Below are positions 48,269 through 60,540 of a stretch of DNA of 64,000 nucleotides, piece by piece. The notes beneath the pieces are model-generated. The model saw only the letters and a list, made by a program, of their open reading frames with translations, was not told the origin of the DNA and did no database searches. The stretch is from Balanoglossus misakiensis (lineage: Eukaryota > Hemichordata): NCBI GenBank assembly GCA_040954595.2, contig CM082584.2, positions 9,672,001-9,736,000 on the forward strand, written 5' to 3'. A program made the translations under genes and the position numbers. How positions within the stretch are numbered: the stretch's first letter is position 1; each line of letters begins with the position of its first letter.

Positions 48269-51061
48269 GTACCGATCACCACATCATATCCATTGCTTCA
48301 AGTGGACAGTCTGTAATATCATTGTGAAAATTATATTTTATTGCAGTTTGTAATAAATATGAATTATATCTATCACAATATAAAAAATATGGATGTGAAT
48401 ACTGAATGAAGTTCCAGCAATATACAATCTATTCATTTGCTGTTTGTGAAAGTTGTCGAACTTGAAGTTATATTGAGTGAGATATCACCATGGTTTAGTT
48501 TTCCTTGGAATACTGCCTGCTTTTTGTCAATTTTCCCCCAAAGTCTCACGGAATCACAAGGACACTTATGCTGATAGGCGCCAGGTTTGTAAATGGTCCA
48601 TCAAATCTGGGAATGCCATTTTCAACATTCTTCTGTAGTTCATGATCATCTCATTAAAAGAGGTGCCATTCTTGAACCGATCGGATCATTCTCGTGCTGA
48701 TCACGCAGCGCGGCATGCTGGTAGTGTCGCCGTAATTGGATTTGAAAGGTCATGCGCGAAAGTGATTTGAAAATCTAATCCATGATACCGACTTTGAATT
48801 CTCTCCTTGGATTTTAAGTTCCCAGCACTCAAGGATCGACCTGCCGATGGGGTTTTAGTTTATTTTGAGATCAGTAGCACTGGAGGAAAGATGAGAAGTC
48901 AGAGTTTATACAGAAGTCGCCCCGGTTTACAATAACAAATGTTGGGAATATAAACATGGACATACACCAAAATAAAAAAGTTCAAATTTATGAGCTTGGC
49001 CGATGAGATTAATTCCCCCATCATGTTCTGTATCCAATTTCATTCAAACAAAAATACTAATGATCAAATAATGGGCCTTTTCACTGCGTCTTTTAGCAAA
49101 TTTAAAGGATGAATGCAGACGCTGGTAATATCAGCTGCGAGTTTTGAAAAAGAATATCTCATTAGGTCTATCAAATTTTATGCTCTGCAGTCAAACAGCT
49201 GTTGGAGGAGATTAAACTGGGGACCCATATCCGTGTTGGAACGTGACTTAAATTTCCAACCTTCGGCAAAGCGTGAGGAAACTTTCTCATACTTACTCGT
49301 CCAGTTTTCATACATCTATCATGCTTTGTAAAAGTTAAAAAAAGTATCATTACTTGCCTGGCAACTTTGTCAGATCATCAGAGGAGCCACTGCACTTGCG
49401 ACCTGCCAGATGCCATTGTCAGTGGTAGACTGCGTCTCTCATTCGACTGTCTCCGCAGTCCGCCCTTGAAGTGAAAAAAAAAAGAACCATACGTCAGCAA
49501 CAGCTGTGTGTAGTGACTTTGCACTGGACAGTTTACATTCGGTGCAATAGGCGTCTTTTTTTTCCAGAAAGGAAAAAAAAACCCTGGGGCCAGCAATCAG
49601 AGACAGATTGCCTCGTATCAATAACACATCAACTTCTAACCTTGCGCACAAGCCCAGCGGAGTCTCAAGCACGCCCAATCAGCTTCCACCAGAATGTTTT
49701 ACAATTAGGCTCTAATTAATGTCCAGAGACATGTTCTTTGAACTGCTGGGGTTGTTTAGACTGGCGACCCCTGACACGCAGACATTCCTCACTGGGGAAA
49801 GTATATTCAATTATGGAGCATTTAGCGGGGAATTCAGTCTTGCAGTTACAGACTACACTCTAATTTGAACCACTCACAGATTTACACTTCAATGACAAGA
49901 AGATTAGCCATTGTCAGATAACCCTTCCCTGCTTTCCACCCTCTGCCTTCATAAATTTACTCCCCCCCCCCCCATTGTTGAAATGGACACTGTTAGATTA
50001 AACATTTCCCCTAAGTTTAAAATCAAAAAGAGTCAAATATTTTTAGCTCTTTCAATGAGCAAAGTGCAATTATCTGAAAGTCCTGTCAAAAATTATTCGG
50101 TTAGAGAGTCATATCATCAGTTTTAGGACATTTAAGTTGCAGGACCGAACGGTAGCTTGAGGCTTACTCAGCTCCGCGGTGTTGATGGCACATTGAGAAA
50201 CGCGTCTACGTCTGGTTTTGTCGTCTACCCCCCCCCCCCTCCGCCCCCCCCCCCCGGACATGAACGCCCTTGAGCAGCATGTTATGCCCCGTTGCTTTGG
50301 AGACGATGAACTTTTCTTTGAAGCGATAACATTCTTTCTAGGCAGTAGAACTACAACTGCACTCAAACCACAACAGTAATGCATTACAATACAACACCAC
50401 GAGAGAGAACGCATACAGATTTCCTATGGTCGTGTACTTACACTCACAGCCAACTTCGTTGCTGAGTAGCTTGTGGTCAGTCGAACTAGCACTAAATCCC
50501 TGTTGAGCAGAGGTCACTTGTCGGCTGTCACTACTTTGTCAACACATTTCCAAGTTAACGCATATCTGCATTTATCTTGGACAGTTTTACTGGCGCTGCA
50601 GTCAACCACAGCAGTGCACTAGGGGAGGGACTGTGAGGAGTAGAGCTCCGGGGGTGCCTCTCATAACTTATATATTGTTACGGGGGTGTAGTAGCCTACT
50701 GGCTCTCGTTTTGTTTTCCCCTTCTCGTTTTCAATTCGCAAGTAGTGGAGACATCTGAGTGCCGGTCAAATATTGATAATTGTGGGAAATTGCTATAATT
50801 GATTAAATAAATCATTAACTAATCAATTAACTGGTGAAACAGCTGGTTTAGAGCCGCAGTCCAGCAGGACGTTCTAACGCGGACTTACGCGCATTTCAGT
50901 ATCACACGGTCTTGGAGCAAGACTATATTGCGCCCACAAGCGACGAAGCAGCGAATTTCGATATGCTATCCAATATTCCGCCCATGAGAACTATAATATC
51001 ATATTTTCTTTCAAAGTCTCATTATATTCTGGCCGATTCCTGGATTAAACGAACTTCTCAG
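48269..51061. other. Upstream region of FREM1-like gene; possible 5'-UTR exon
   Basis: No coding region is supported. On the minus strand a GTGAGT donor near 50450-50456 with a GC-richer upstream stretch could close a non-coding first exon, and a TATATA-like sequence lies near 50668. C-rich tracts occur at 49963-49973 and 50228-50255. A further 400-500 bp probably belong to the 3' UTR of the DED-STAND gene. Confidence 0.4.
50228..50255. repeat. C-rich homopolymer tract
   Basis: Two C runs separated by tccg. Intergenic. Confidence 0.9.
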
Positions 51062-51900
51062 CTAGCTGGCGACCACAGTATCCACGGGATCATGAACCAC
51101 ATAGTAGATGGCAACGGCCAAGACGAGCACTATCATCGCGCAGCAGGCCATCTTCTTATGGTTGTTGTCATCGTAACCTGGAAGACGGCAATTGTAATAC
51201 CAGTAAGACAGTTTGCCGCGCACGCACGAATCTGTTTATTTTGGTGACTATTAAAGTCGCACTGTCGGTCAAACTTGACAGTACATTGATTTTTTGAATG
51301 CGTCCGTTTCGAATGAGCACTTGATTCGCCATTTCTAGAAATGTAACGAAACATCCCATGCATAAATTGTACAGCTCTTGTCATACAAGAAATATGCTCA
51401 TTCCACCTCACACACTTACCAGTGTCAGTGATATCCCACTTTCTGCTTGATAACATGTCTAGATCGGAATGAACCAGGGACTGCACATCAGCCACGGGAA
51501 TTCCTGGTGGACAATATCGATAAGAGTGACAACATACAACGTTGAATTATTTTATGAAACATGCTAACGCCAGTCTGCGCCAAACCTTGGACTAATTAAT
51601 GGATGCTGTTTGGCACAGCGCACGTCTAATTAGAATTTAGAAAAAGATTCGTACCATCCTCATCTGAAGATGAATCGCTTTCACTCTCTCTGAATTCACG
51701 TCTTGGGGCAGGCCTCCCTCGATTACTCTCATCGTCGGCTTCCTACAAAATGCACATGCCAAACAAAATTAAAAGACATGTAAAAGAACTTCTATACACA
51801 TTTCTTCGGATAGGGCCGTCGTCGTCATCATCGTCGTTGTATTCGTCGTCGTCGCCATCATCATCATCATCATCATCATCACCATCATCACCATCACCAC

Positions 51901-51944
<44 letters not shown>

Positions 51945-54050
51945 CATATTTACAAACCTCAAATCTCCTCCTGTATGCAAGAATTTCCGTTTCTGGGGTT
52001 CCAAGAAGTAAACATACATCGGGCAACTGCTGTTTGATTCTACCCCAATCTGGACTGTGCGTTTTGCCACTTCTCCAGAGCCGTTCCTCCATTTCCAGGG
52101 CCTTGACTAGATGCTGTTTCGATTTGCTGTATTGTTCTAAGTCCATATAAATCATGCCGACGGTGTAAATACTTCTGACTGTGTTCGGTGCATCTCCGAG
52201 CAACTGATTGCGTCCTTTCATGGCTGTTATAGCGTATGACAGGGCGTCATCGAGTCTGAAAATGACAAGGATTGGTATTTTTTTATTGTATAGATTTACA
52301 AGGTTTGGCAGTTATCTGAAAGTCACTATAATCATGAAGTGCAGAATAATATTTGTTTTACCTGTTCAGTCTTCGATATGACGTTGCAATATTCTTCATA
52401 ATTTGGCACGATTTTTGGGTACTTGACATGTTCAAATCGCTCAGAACCTTCAGTGCATACTTGTAGAGTGTCACCGCCCTATCATAGTTGTGGAGATCAT
52501 GGTGATACGCCGCCAAATTCTGTATCATGGACGGGATTTCATAGTGCAAGTCTGAACCCGTTATCCCTCTCAGCAAATCCCATCCCTCAACCCCGTACTG
52601 AAGTGCTTTCTTGACCACAGACGGCTCGATTGTTGTTCTGGAAGCGTCGAATGCAGACCTGTAGGTTGCTAAACCGAGTGAGGTTAACAGGATGGCTTTC
52701 GGGTACCCCTCTTCTGGAAATTGCTGAAATATTTGCAGAGATTTGCGTAACCATAGCAGCGCTTCTCGTGGTTCCTGCCTTTCGTGGTATATGTCCCCCA
52801 TGCAGTGATAGCACCGAGCTAACGCCACCCTCGTTTCTTTGCATTCCTGGTCCCGCACATCTGCCAGGGCTGCTATTGGTTCTTCCACCATCGGCCTAAG
52901 TGTACCCACTGGATAACCTCTGAAGAGCAGCTGCATCACTTCCAGACACCTTAGCACAGCAAACTTTGCAATGTTACCACGCTTCCTTTCTGCCAGACAT
53001 CTCTTGTGAACATAATCGTACCTCTCCTTGCTGTTGAAAAGGATATCCAGGAGGTCCGGGACTTCTGTCGATTCCGGAACTTCAACATCTGCTCTGTCAG
53101 CGATTAAGCCAAGAACATGGCGGAAATTGGTCGCATCTTCATCTTTCTGTCTAGTCGCCCTCCTCTGATCTACAGAAATGAGCTTGTTCAATCGCCTCAT
53201 CTTCTTCATGTAGTATGTAATATATCTTTTTTCCGCTTCTTCGCGGTGCCGTCGATATTTTCCATCCTCGTTAATCTTAATGTCACCCATAAATGTGCGA
53301 ATCAGAGAGTGGATTGAGTATCTGTGGGCATACTTCGTGGATGATTCAATCAGCTCACTGATCCCAACCAGGTTTTTCTTCTGTAGTATCCGGATCTTGT
53401 TCTTGGCACGGAACATGCCGACGTCGTTACCCCGGTGCACGCCAAGGATTGAGGCTGCTGCCTCTATCGTAAATGTGCCAGGTACAACTGTCAACATTAT
53501 GAGGTCCTTGAGGAGATCGTCCTTGAGGACGGAGATCACCTGGCGGAATCCAGCTTCAATGTTACGGTCCACAGTCAGTCCCCCATCGCACAGGATCTCC
53601 AGGGTTTCCGCGGGGTTCGCCTCCAAGCTTTTCACGACCTCTTTGACTTTGACCGTTGGATCAACAAGACACCCGACGATCAACTTCATCAGCAGAGGGC
53701 ACATCCCACACACTCGCCCAAGTCTTCGGGCATCCTCTTGGCTGAGATCTCTCTCCGAGCCGCAGTTTTGGATGTAGGCAACCGCATCCTCCAAATTCAA
53801 AGCATACTTGTCAGAGTCCAGCCGCACGACCAGGAATTCTTCCGCGTAACTTTCCTTCTGTTGATCACCAGTGTCGAGTCCAAATCGAGTTGTAATAATG
53901 AGCTTGATTTTTGGGTTGCATAAATCCGAGACACTCTCCAGGAAGTTGGTAAACTCCACTCTGAAAACATTGGTACTATCTCGATCGGGTTCCAATGGTT
54001 TATCCACATTGTCCAACCAAATGATCATCCTGGAGGCTGTGTGTGTAAGT

Positions 54051-54145
<95 letters not shown>

Positions 54146-55005
54146 TATAATGAGTTATTTCAGTACAGAGATATTCATTCAAAAATTTTTTTAAATCGGC
54201 ATATATGCACTATCATGGTAAGATTCTCAAATAAACAAAACAGGATTGAGCATCTTGTCACTCTGGGTCCAATATGACAATATGATCATTAGTATGTGCT
54301 AGCCATAGTCTGTATAGTTGAGGCTTATAGGATTAGGGCTACATATGCCTTACCTTTCCTGTAGGTTTTAATAAAGTTCACAAGATTAGCTCTGTTTTCC
54401 TGCGGACTGGCTTTCCCTGTTGGCAAGTCCAGGGAATCCATAATGGCCGGAATGATGTTGTCTGTGCTATCGATACCGTTCAGATCAACAGCGTGAACCT
54501 TCCAGGCGTTGCCCACAGCCCTGACACACACCTCCCTGGCTAGTCGCGTTTTCCCCATACCGGGTAAGCCAGCAATGCAAACCCCTCCAATTCTAGCAGA
54601 ACGGTGATGGGTCAGCCACTCTTCGATGTCTCGCACTGCGTCCTCCCTGCCCACAAAGGGCTCGAACTTCCCTGACCTGGTCAGGCATGTGCTGCCCAGA
54701 CGCTGTACCTGCCGAGACCTGAATTCCTCAAACTCGTCGAGGTCTTTCACCAATACCGGGAAGACCTCATTCAGCAGATCCCGGAGAAGTTCGGTGTCGT
54801 CCTCACTGATCAAATTTTCTCTCGAGAGAATCATGAAGAGGTCGTCGTGGCCTTCGATTTGGTCTAGCTTGTCAGCCAGCCCCGGCATGTCATATTTATA
54901 TCGTGTGTATACAAGTACCTTGATTTGGCGAACATCCTCGTCTGTGAATGACTTTGCATAGTAGTGCAGAAGAGACGACCATCGCCGACTGATTTCGCTT
55001 GTCAT
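51062..55005 (-). CDS. Tail-anchored DED-STAND NTPase-TPR protein
   Basis: Six exons (minus): 54354-55005, 52362-54036, 51958-52255, 51655-51742, 51420-51503 and 51062-51177, giving 970 residues with all junctions in frame. Residues about 12-92 resemble a death effector domain (DDLFMILSRENLISEDDTELLRDLL spans helices 3-5). An NB-ARC-type STAND module follows, with GLPGMGKT Walker A (146-153) and IIWLDNVD Walker B (D226), then winged-helix-like sequence. At least four TPR-like units follow, for example ARCYHCMGDIYHERQEPREA, IQNLAAYHHDLHNYDRA, ATSYRRLNRLDDAL and GMIYMDLEQYSKSK. A Ser/Glu-rich stretch comes next. The last exon encodes KKMACCAMIVLVLAVAIYYVV and 10 more residues, a tail-anchor topology. 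STAND-TPR proteins oligomerise on ligand sensing, and DEDs recruit caspase-8-like partners. Membrane anchoring of such a sensor is unusual. No precise orthologue is recognised. Confidence 0.85.
51816..51946. repeat. (CAT)n/(ATG)n microsatellite in an intron
   Basis: A near-continuous trinucleotide repeat with GTC and ACC interruptions. On the minus strand it begins 12 nt inside intron 3 of the DED-STAND gene, directly after a non-consensus donor GTTTGT. Confidence 0.9.
54055..54142. repeat. (GA)44 microsatellite forming the polypyrimidine tract of an acceptor
   Basis: 88 bp of GA on the + strand read as CT on the minus strand. It ends 18 nt before the acceptor of exon 2 of the DED-STAND gene (AG at 54037-54038), so it supplies that intron's pyrimidine tract. 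Confidence 0.92.
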
Positions 55006-56223
55006 TATTCAAACTTAATGTAATCAGCTAGACTTAATAAGTACTAGACGGCCCTCAAAAATGAATCAAAGTGTTGATCATCATCATTTAATGTGGTTTG
55101 GTTGTATAGCAACGAACACACTTCCTGGTTGATCGGTCTGTCCTGACATGACCTACATAGTAGTAGTTCGCATTCAGCGCTAGCGCAGGTAAGGTTGTGA
55201 TGCACAAGAAATATATGCATCTGGATGGGAGCCATGCAAGTAGCCTACACGTCCCACAGCCCATATGACTGTAGACAAACAGCAAAACCCCCCAGTTTAG
55301 CTGATACCAATGGTAAAAGAACTCAGCATGAGCAGTTCAGTTATGATTGCCAAAGTAATATCTGACCTTCTACAGAGGGCGCTCTAACATTTGATGAAGG
55401 GTTAAAGGTCAAAAGTTTTCATCTCGTACTCGAGTTCATCCACGGTAAGTTCATATTATACGTGCAATCTGACATATATTTTAGAATGTCCTGCTAAATC
55501 AGTAATTGTCCTGGCCCATAGAATTACTCCCTATCGTCCTTCTCCTCATTTTACTAACTAATAAGAGTGGTGTGTCAATTAACGGAAACGTTATAGGAAA
55601 GATCGACGTTGGTGACATAATCGGGTCAGATTTCAAAGGTCTTTTTTGCAATCTGTATATTTCTCTGAAAACGAACCAAACGCAGGCTACGAACGCGGGC
55701 CGGAGTCACTGTTGCTGCAATTACTGTCACTGCCATCGCTGGATTGCGACATTGACATGTACTCTGCCGTCTCTACGTATGTCCAAGAAGTTCTCTGAGG
55801 CCAGGGGGCAAATCTGTGTCGCTATGACCTCTATCTCAAGTAGTTTGCTTTTTTGTCCTTAATCTGAAGATTACTTAATGACATAATGCCACCCGGAATG
55901 TATGATTTGTGAGAAAGGTAGTCCGACTTAGCTTGCCCCTTTTTACACGAATCTTTATCAGGAAAGCGAGATTTAAAATAAAACGAAATTGGTTTCAGTT
56001 TTACTTTTGGGCCTTAGATATGGATGCACACTTTTTTCCAGCACTGTTTTTACCCAGGGGGTTTCCATAGCAACAAAAATGCTGAGCCAAGGAAATGCAT
56101 GAAAGATTTCTATGCAATTTTTGACATTATTTCCTCCCTTTTTTTTTTACATTTACTAAAGCTTGACAGTATAGACCAACTTTTGTTCGTTTTGTTGTTG
56201 GACTATACGCACTACAAAGCATC
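55006..56223. other. Bidirectional intergenic region DED-STAND/PLGRKT
   Basis: 1.2 kb between divergent ATGs. A 118-codon open frame at 55506-55862 shows no recognised domain and is not called. Confidence 0.45.
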
Positions 56224-57593
56224 ATGGGTAATCCAATGACAAAGGCGATGGACGAGAACATGAAAAAAAGCCAGGAATTTATGTTAAAAAATCAAAAAGC
56301 TACGGTGAGTGAATGTGATGTGTACAGTGTTACCTCTATTTATACAAAATAAGATATTTAGTCACTTCAAACATTCCATAAAAAGAAATATGATGTCTTT
56401 TTCGTCTCTGGTTTTCCATATACATGTACCACCAGTACAGTTTGTCACCGATTCTTTTGAAACTGTTCCACAATCACCTGAAGGATCAAGCATACAAATT
56501 ATGCAGAAGCGGTCTCGGTGAAGCGCCATCCTGAGGCGGGACCACTCCTCTCGTCATGTCTTTCTTTTTTTTCCTCCCTGCAGCTGGAGAGACAGCTGAT
56601 GATGCAGAACTTTATGCGAGAGCGCCAGATGTCCATGCAGATCGCCAGGGCCAGAGACTTATTGCTTTGGTGGGGAAGTTTCTATGGCGTGACCTTCTTA
56701 GGATTAACAGCTCGGTGGGTGAACGCGGGTAATCTCTTAGAGCAGTGGATTGGAGTGTGCCCGAGATTGTGTGAAATGCCACAGGGGGTGTCACACACAA
56801 CATGCAAAAGCACTTTGTTGGCTTCCAAATCCACTGCCTCGACCTCTTCAGCTGTATTACCATTGAGGGCATGGAATAAACAGAATTTGAAGCCAGCTAA
56901 GGGTTATACAGGGCCTAGGGATTGGCTCAATCTCCCTTTGCTGTTCCGTGCACAGCTAAGACACTGAGAATTCAAGGCACCTTTAAGTATTATTTTCATA
57001 AATTTACTTTTAACTAAAATTAAAGATTTTTTCATTTTTTTGTTCCACTAGGGCTTTAAAGACTAAAAGTCCTGGTTTCATTGCCCCGCTAGTGCCCTTG
57101 ACTTTCATACTTGGTTATCAATATGACTTGGCCTATGGAACCAAGCTAGCAAGGATGAAAGGTAAGCTGTCATACAGTATGAACAGCAATAGATGTTAGT
57201 GTGTGTGATGAAGAAAAAAAAAACGAAAAACAAATGACAAGACCGAAGCTGGAGTCAAGTACAGTTTTAATAGATAACATATCAAATTTTGGTTAGTGTG
57301 CACCAAATGTTGTGTGGGTGCAGTGCTGAACTGCAGCTATGTTGCAGCGCAGTTGCAGCACTTGGTTTCTCATATACTGTAGTTACAACGCTCCAGGTTT
57401 TTTTTTCTGGTCGAGGACCATTAGCATCATAGCAGCAGACTCTACAACGAAATACTTTAATCAATTTTTCCCCTGTATTGCAGATGAGGCGGAGAGTATA
57501 TTGAAGAATGAGATATCACTGCTAGATCTCCCAGAGGGTATACCAACATTAGAACAAATAGACAAAGCTAGGGAAGCTTTTAGGTCCAAGTAG
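56224..57593 (+). CDS. PLGRKT: PLGRKT, plasminogen receptor with C-terminal lysine
   Basis: Four exons: 56224-56304, 56584-56714, 57052-57161 and 57484-57593, giving 143 residues (human 147). The start MGNPMTKAMDENMKKSQEF, then LERQLMMQNFMRERQMSMQIA, two membrane segments (WWGSFYGVTFLGLTA and FIAPLVPLTFILGYQYDLAYG) and a C-terminus of ARKAF-like type ending in lysine (AFRSK) match PLGRKT. In mammals this two-pass plasma-membrane protein binds plasminogen through its terminal Lys and promotes its activation. Retention of the terminal Lys here is notable, since the family also occurs in animals where plasminogen itself is doubtful. The gene converges on the lectin gene. A poly(A) signal lies at 57874. 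Confidence 0.96.
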
Positions 57594-57873
57594 ATACTCT
57601 GTTTGGTTTTCGCATAAAAGGGGGCAAAGTCTTTCGTCAAACGCTTGATACATGATTCCAATGACATGTGGAAGAAAAACACGTATTGTATTTTCTGAAC
57701 GGCTTTTTATCATGTGCTGTCACTATCAGGATATCATGACTAGGTTTGTCCATTGACAACACTTTGTAATATAATGATATGATTTTTCTAGTCAATGAAA
57801 ACATCTTGTTACTATATGATGACCTTTCATTGGAAATTTGTGAAACTTGTAGAAAATATGATAATTTTAAGAT

Positions 57874-57879
57874 AATAAA
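57874..57879 (+). terminator. Poly(A) signal of PLGRKT
   Basis: AATAAA lies about 280 nt after the PLGRKT stop. Confidence 0.55.
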
Positions 57880-58041
57880 CCTTTTCCAAATACATCAGTT
57901 TTTGGGTAGAGTGTACATCACAAGGAAGTTCCCACACACAGGATTAATTGTTTAAACAATCTGTATGGGAAAGAAGAAATAAATGAACATATGACAAATA
58001 GAAGGCATTCGCTGTTTTGTGAATGTTGTGTCGCATGCTGG

Positions 58042-60448
58042 TCAAATCGAGAGAAAGGAAAATACAAGCATGCATACAAAACCCAAATTGGCAAAAATAA
58101 CAATACCTTGGTACATGTATAGACATACATATCCAAGATGGCTGTCACATCCATAATTGTCCCAACCGTAGTCCTCATCTCTCCTAAAACAGAAATATTA
58201 CATGAGAATTTCGACTCAAACTCTCCGCACGCATGTCAATTGAACACGATTAGACGAATTCCCCATTGATAGAAATGGGAAGGTTTTCCTGAAGTTTAAT
58301 ACGTTTGATATAACCGGTGTTTCTTCTTTATAGTCATCCACGTAATTGTTGAAAGAAGTAAGACAAAATGGCAGACACCACCCCAAGATACAATTTTGCT
58401 AATTTTCTAGTTTTGGGAGAAAATAGCTGAAAAGTTACAGTTAATAGCCTCGGTATTGACAGTGCTACATACCAGAGCCGTCCACAGTACTGATTGTCGC
58501 TCGGATTCGTATCCGACCAGCGCTGATATTTAGATGGGTCTAAAAAGTCCCCTCCATCCACCCATGTGTAATCCTCAACAACCGTGGGTCTGTTGCCACT
58601 GCTGTACAACCCGATCCAGACGTCAGCATCCACAGTCACTCTGATTAGATCGATCACACACTCCTCGGCCACTCGGTTTCTAATGCTCCAGAGAACGCCT
58701 TCGGAATTTTCACAGTTCCCCTTCGCCACATCCCATGTCGTCGCCTCCGTGTACAGTACGTATCGTTTACAGTACACGACGGCGTACGGCTGTTGACCTG
58801 CAAAAACAAATTGTGTCCAAAAATCAGAGGTAGTCCTGGAAACCAGATACGTGTATTAGGAAATGGGGGGGGGGGGGTAATCTCAGATGCGGTGTTCACA
58901 CTCATACTAAGTTACCAAAAGTCTTGTTTTCTATTAAATATGTGCTAACATTAACACTAATTTGGTATTCCAGTGTCTACAAATATTGAGTGACATTAAT
59001 TCTCACCTGGAAATATTTGACAAATCAACTGGCATGATTGGCCGTCATCTCCGATCTCGTAACTCGCATAACAGGAACAGTTGACTTGGGACTGAGTTTC
59101 TTGATTACAAATATGTTGGCAGCCTCCGTTATTCACATCACAGGGGTTAATCTCAGGGCCTAAAATGTGTCGTGCAAAAACACACCGTTTGCCTTCAAGC
59201 GATTCAAGATAACCAATCCAACATGAAAACTACACTGGTGTGTGTTGATCCTAATATCTATAGTATAATCGCTACCCTTACAGGTATATAGGGGCTGAAC
59301 AAAAGATGCGTGGTATCGATGACGTTTAGGAGCTGTTCGGATTAGAGTGGATCGCCAAAAGACTCGAAACTCACGGGTATTATCGTTATACTGAAGAAGG
59401 GCAGAGGAATCTGTTGGATTGTGTTGTGCCAATCCCAAAGGGTGTGATTAGAAGCGCGTCCTGGGAATTCTGGGATGGTGTTAGCATTGGAATAGGTTTT
59501 TGTATGCAAGGACAAGTTGAAGACATGGAAGGGCTTGATTGGGACTATAGGGACCAATAAGACATCGCCTACATGCAACAAACAGGAACTGGCAGCATCC
59601 ATACCTGCAGTGACGTCATCTTCGGGGTTGTCAGACATTTCGTTTGTTACGGTATTTGGAAGTTCGGTACCAGTGTCAGTGGAGGTGGCGTTGACGGCAG
59701 GATTGGTCACCGCACCGGCTGACGTCAGAAGAAATATATTTAAAGTTAATATCATGCATGCAAGCATCCATGCATCCATCCACTACCACTCTTTGTGAGG
59801 AGAGTTTCCACAAATCAAAATCAAAATCAACAACATGTACAAACCAACACTTTATAAATCTCCTTATGCATATATTCCCACAAAATAGTGTTGAAGAAAC
59901 ACATGACATGTACCTATTCTCACCCAAACAACAATCTTTACTGAGGCCATGGCGAATCTTATCATAGCAAAGCAAAGCACGGATGAATTTTGCAGTAGGC
60001 TTACACGTACCTGCATTGACATGTGTACCTCCTGTATCGTTTGTACATGATGTGGTTACAATATTCATCACTATGACTAAGAAAGTGGCAGTTGAAATAA
60101 GAGAGGTTCCGATGATTATGCCCACTGAAATCAGAATAACCAACAAGAAGATTCGTTTCCGTCTTCTTTTTTCTTTTCTTTTCTAAATTATTAAAAAGAA
60201 AAACAATTCTCACTTTTGGTAATGCGATGTAAAAAGTAGAAAACGAATTAATGTAAAACCTTATTCTTACCAAGCTGTAATTTTCCACCCCCATGTATCA
60301 CATCAATCGAACGTGATCCGTAAAAAATGGAAATTTAAATGCCTCAACGTCATTTCCAACTAATCTATGACATGTTCATCACTTTGTGAAGAGTTGTCCA
60401 TACCTTGCCCTCATTTACTCTGCCTTCGCGTTGGACGGCCGAGTTCAT
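58042..60448 (-). CDS. Type II membrane protein with EGF-like and C-type lectin domains
   Basis: Six exons (minus): 60404-60448, 60011-60182, 59605-59718, 59007-59159, 58473-58797 and 58042-58183, giving 316 residues in frame. A short cytoplasmic end (MNSAVQREGRVNEGK) and a basic block KRKEKRRRKR precede a signal anchor (IFLLVILISVGIIIGTSLIS...FLVIVMNI). A Thr/Asn-rich stalk with N-glycosylation sequons follows, then one EGF-like domain (NPCDVNNGGCQHIC...CSCY...C). The C-type lectin domain runs from YCKRYVLY through TTWDVAKGNC, VWIGLY and YTWVDGG to CDSHLGYVC. The usual EPN/QPD sugar motif is replaced by TNPSD and the WND triad reads WDN, so calcium and sugar binding are uncertain. After the domain an extra hydrophobic stretch ends the protein. 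A perfect D-box lies 84 bp upstream of the ATG. The specific orthologue is not recognised. Confidence 0.88.
58865..58877. repeat. G homopolymer
   Basis: A run of about 13 G in intron sequence of the lectin gene. Confidence 0.85.
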
Positions 60449-60530
60449 CGTTGTTTTGGTTGTGGAGGTGTTCGCACAAATACTGACTACAAGCACCTCT
60501 CAATTGCGCAGCGAAGATTATTGAATATGG

Positions 60531-60540
60531 ATTACGTAAT
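60531..60540. promoter_or_regulatory. Perfect NFIL3/PAR-bZIP D-box upstream of the lectin gene
   Basis: ATTACGTAAT is an exact RTTAYGTAAY match, 83-92 bp upstream of the lectin start codon and therefore in its 5' UTR or core promoter. Confidence 0.5.

Noticed and set aside
51750-52037. Ser-rich open frame on the + strand
   Set aside because: It is a translation of the CAT microsatellite antisense to the DED-STAND gene.
54041-54277. Arg-Glu repeat open frame
   Set aside because: It is a translation of the (GA)44 microsatellite in an intron.
56518-56967. 149-codon open frame over PLGRKT exon 2
   Set aside because: It is the PLGRKT exon read through into the following intron; the splice donor at 56715 and the homology define the exon.
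57947-57960. Palindrome attgtttaaacaat between convergent genes
   Set aside because: A 14-bp AT-rich palindrome is not rare enough to support a function.
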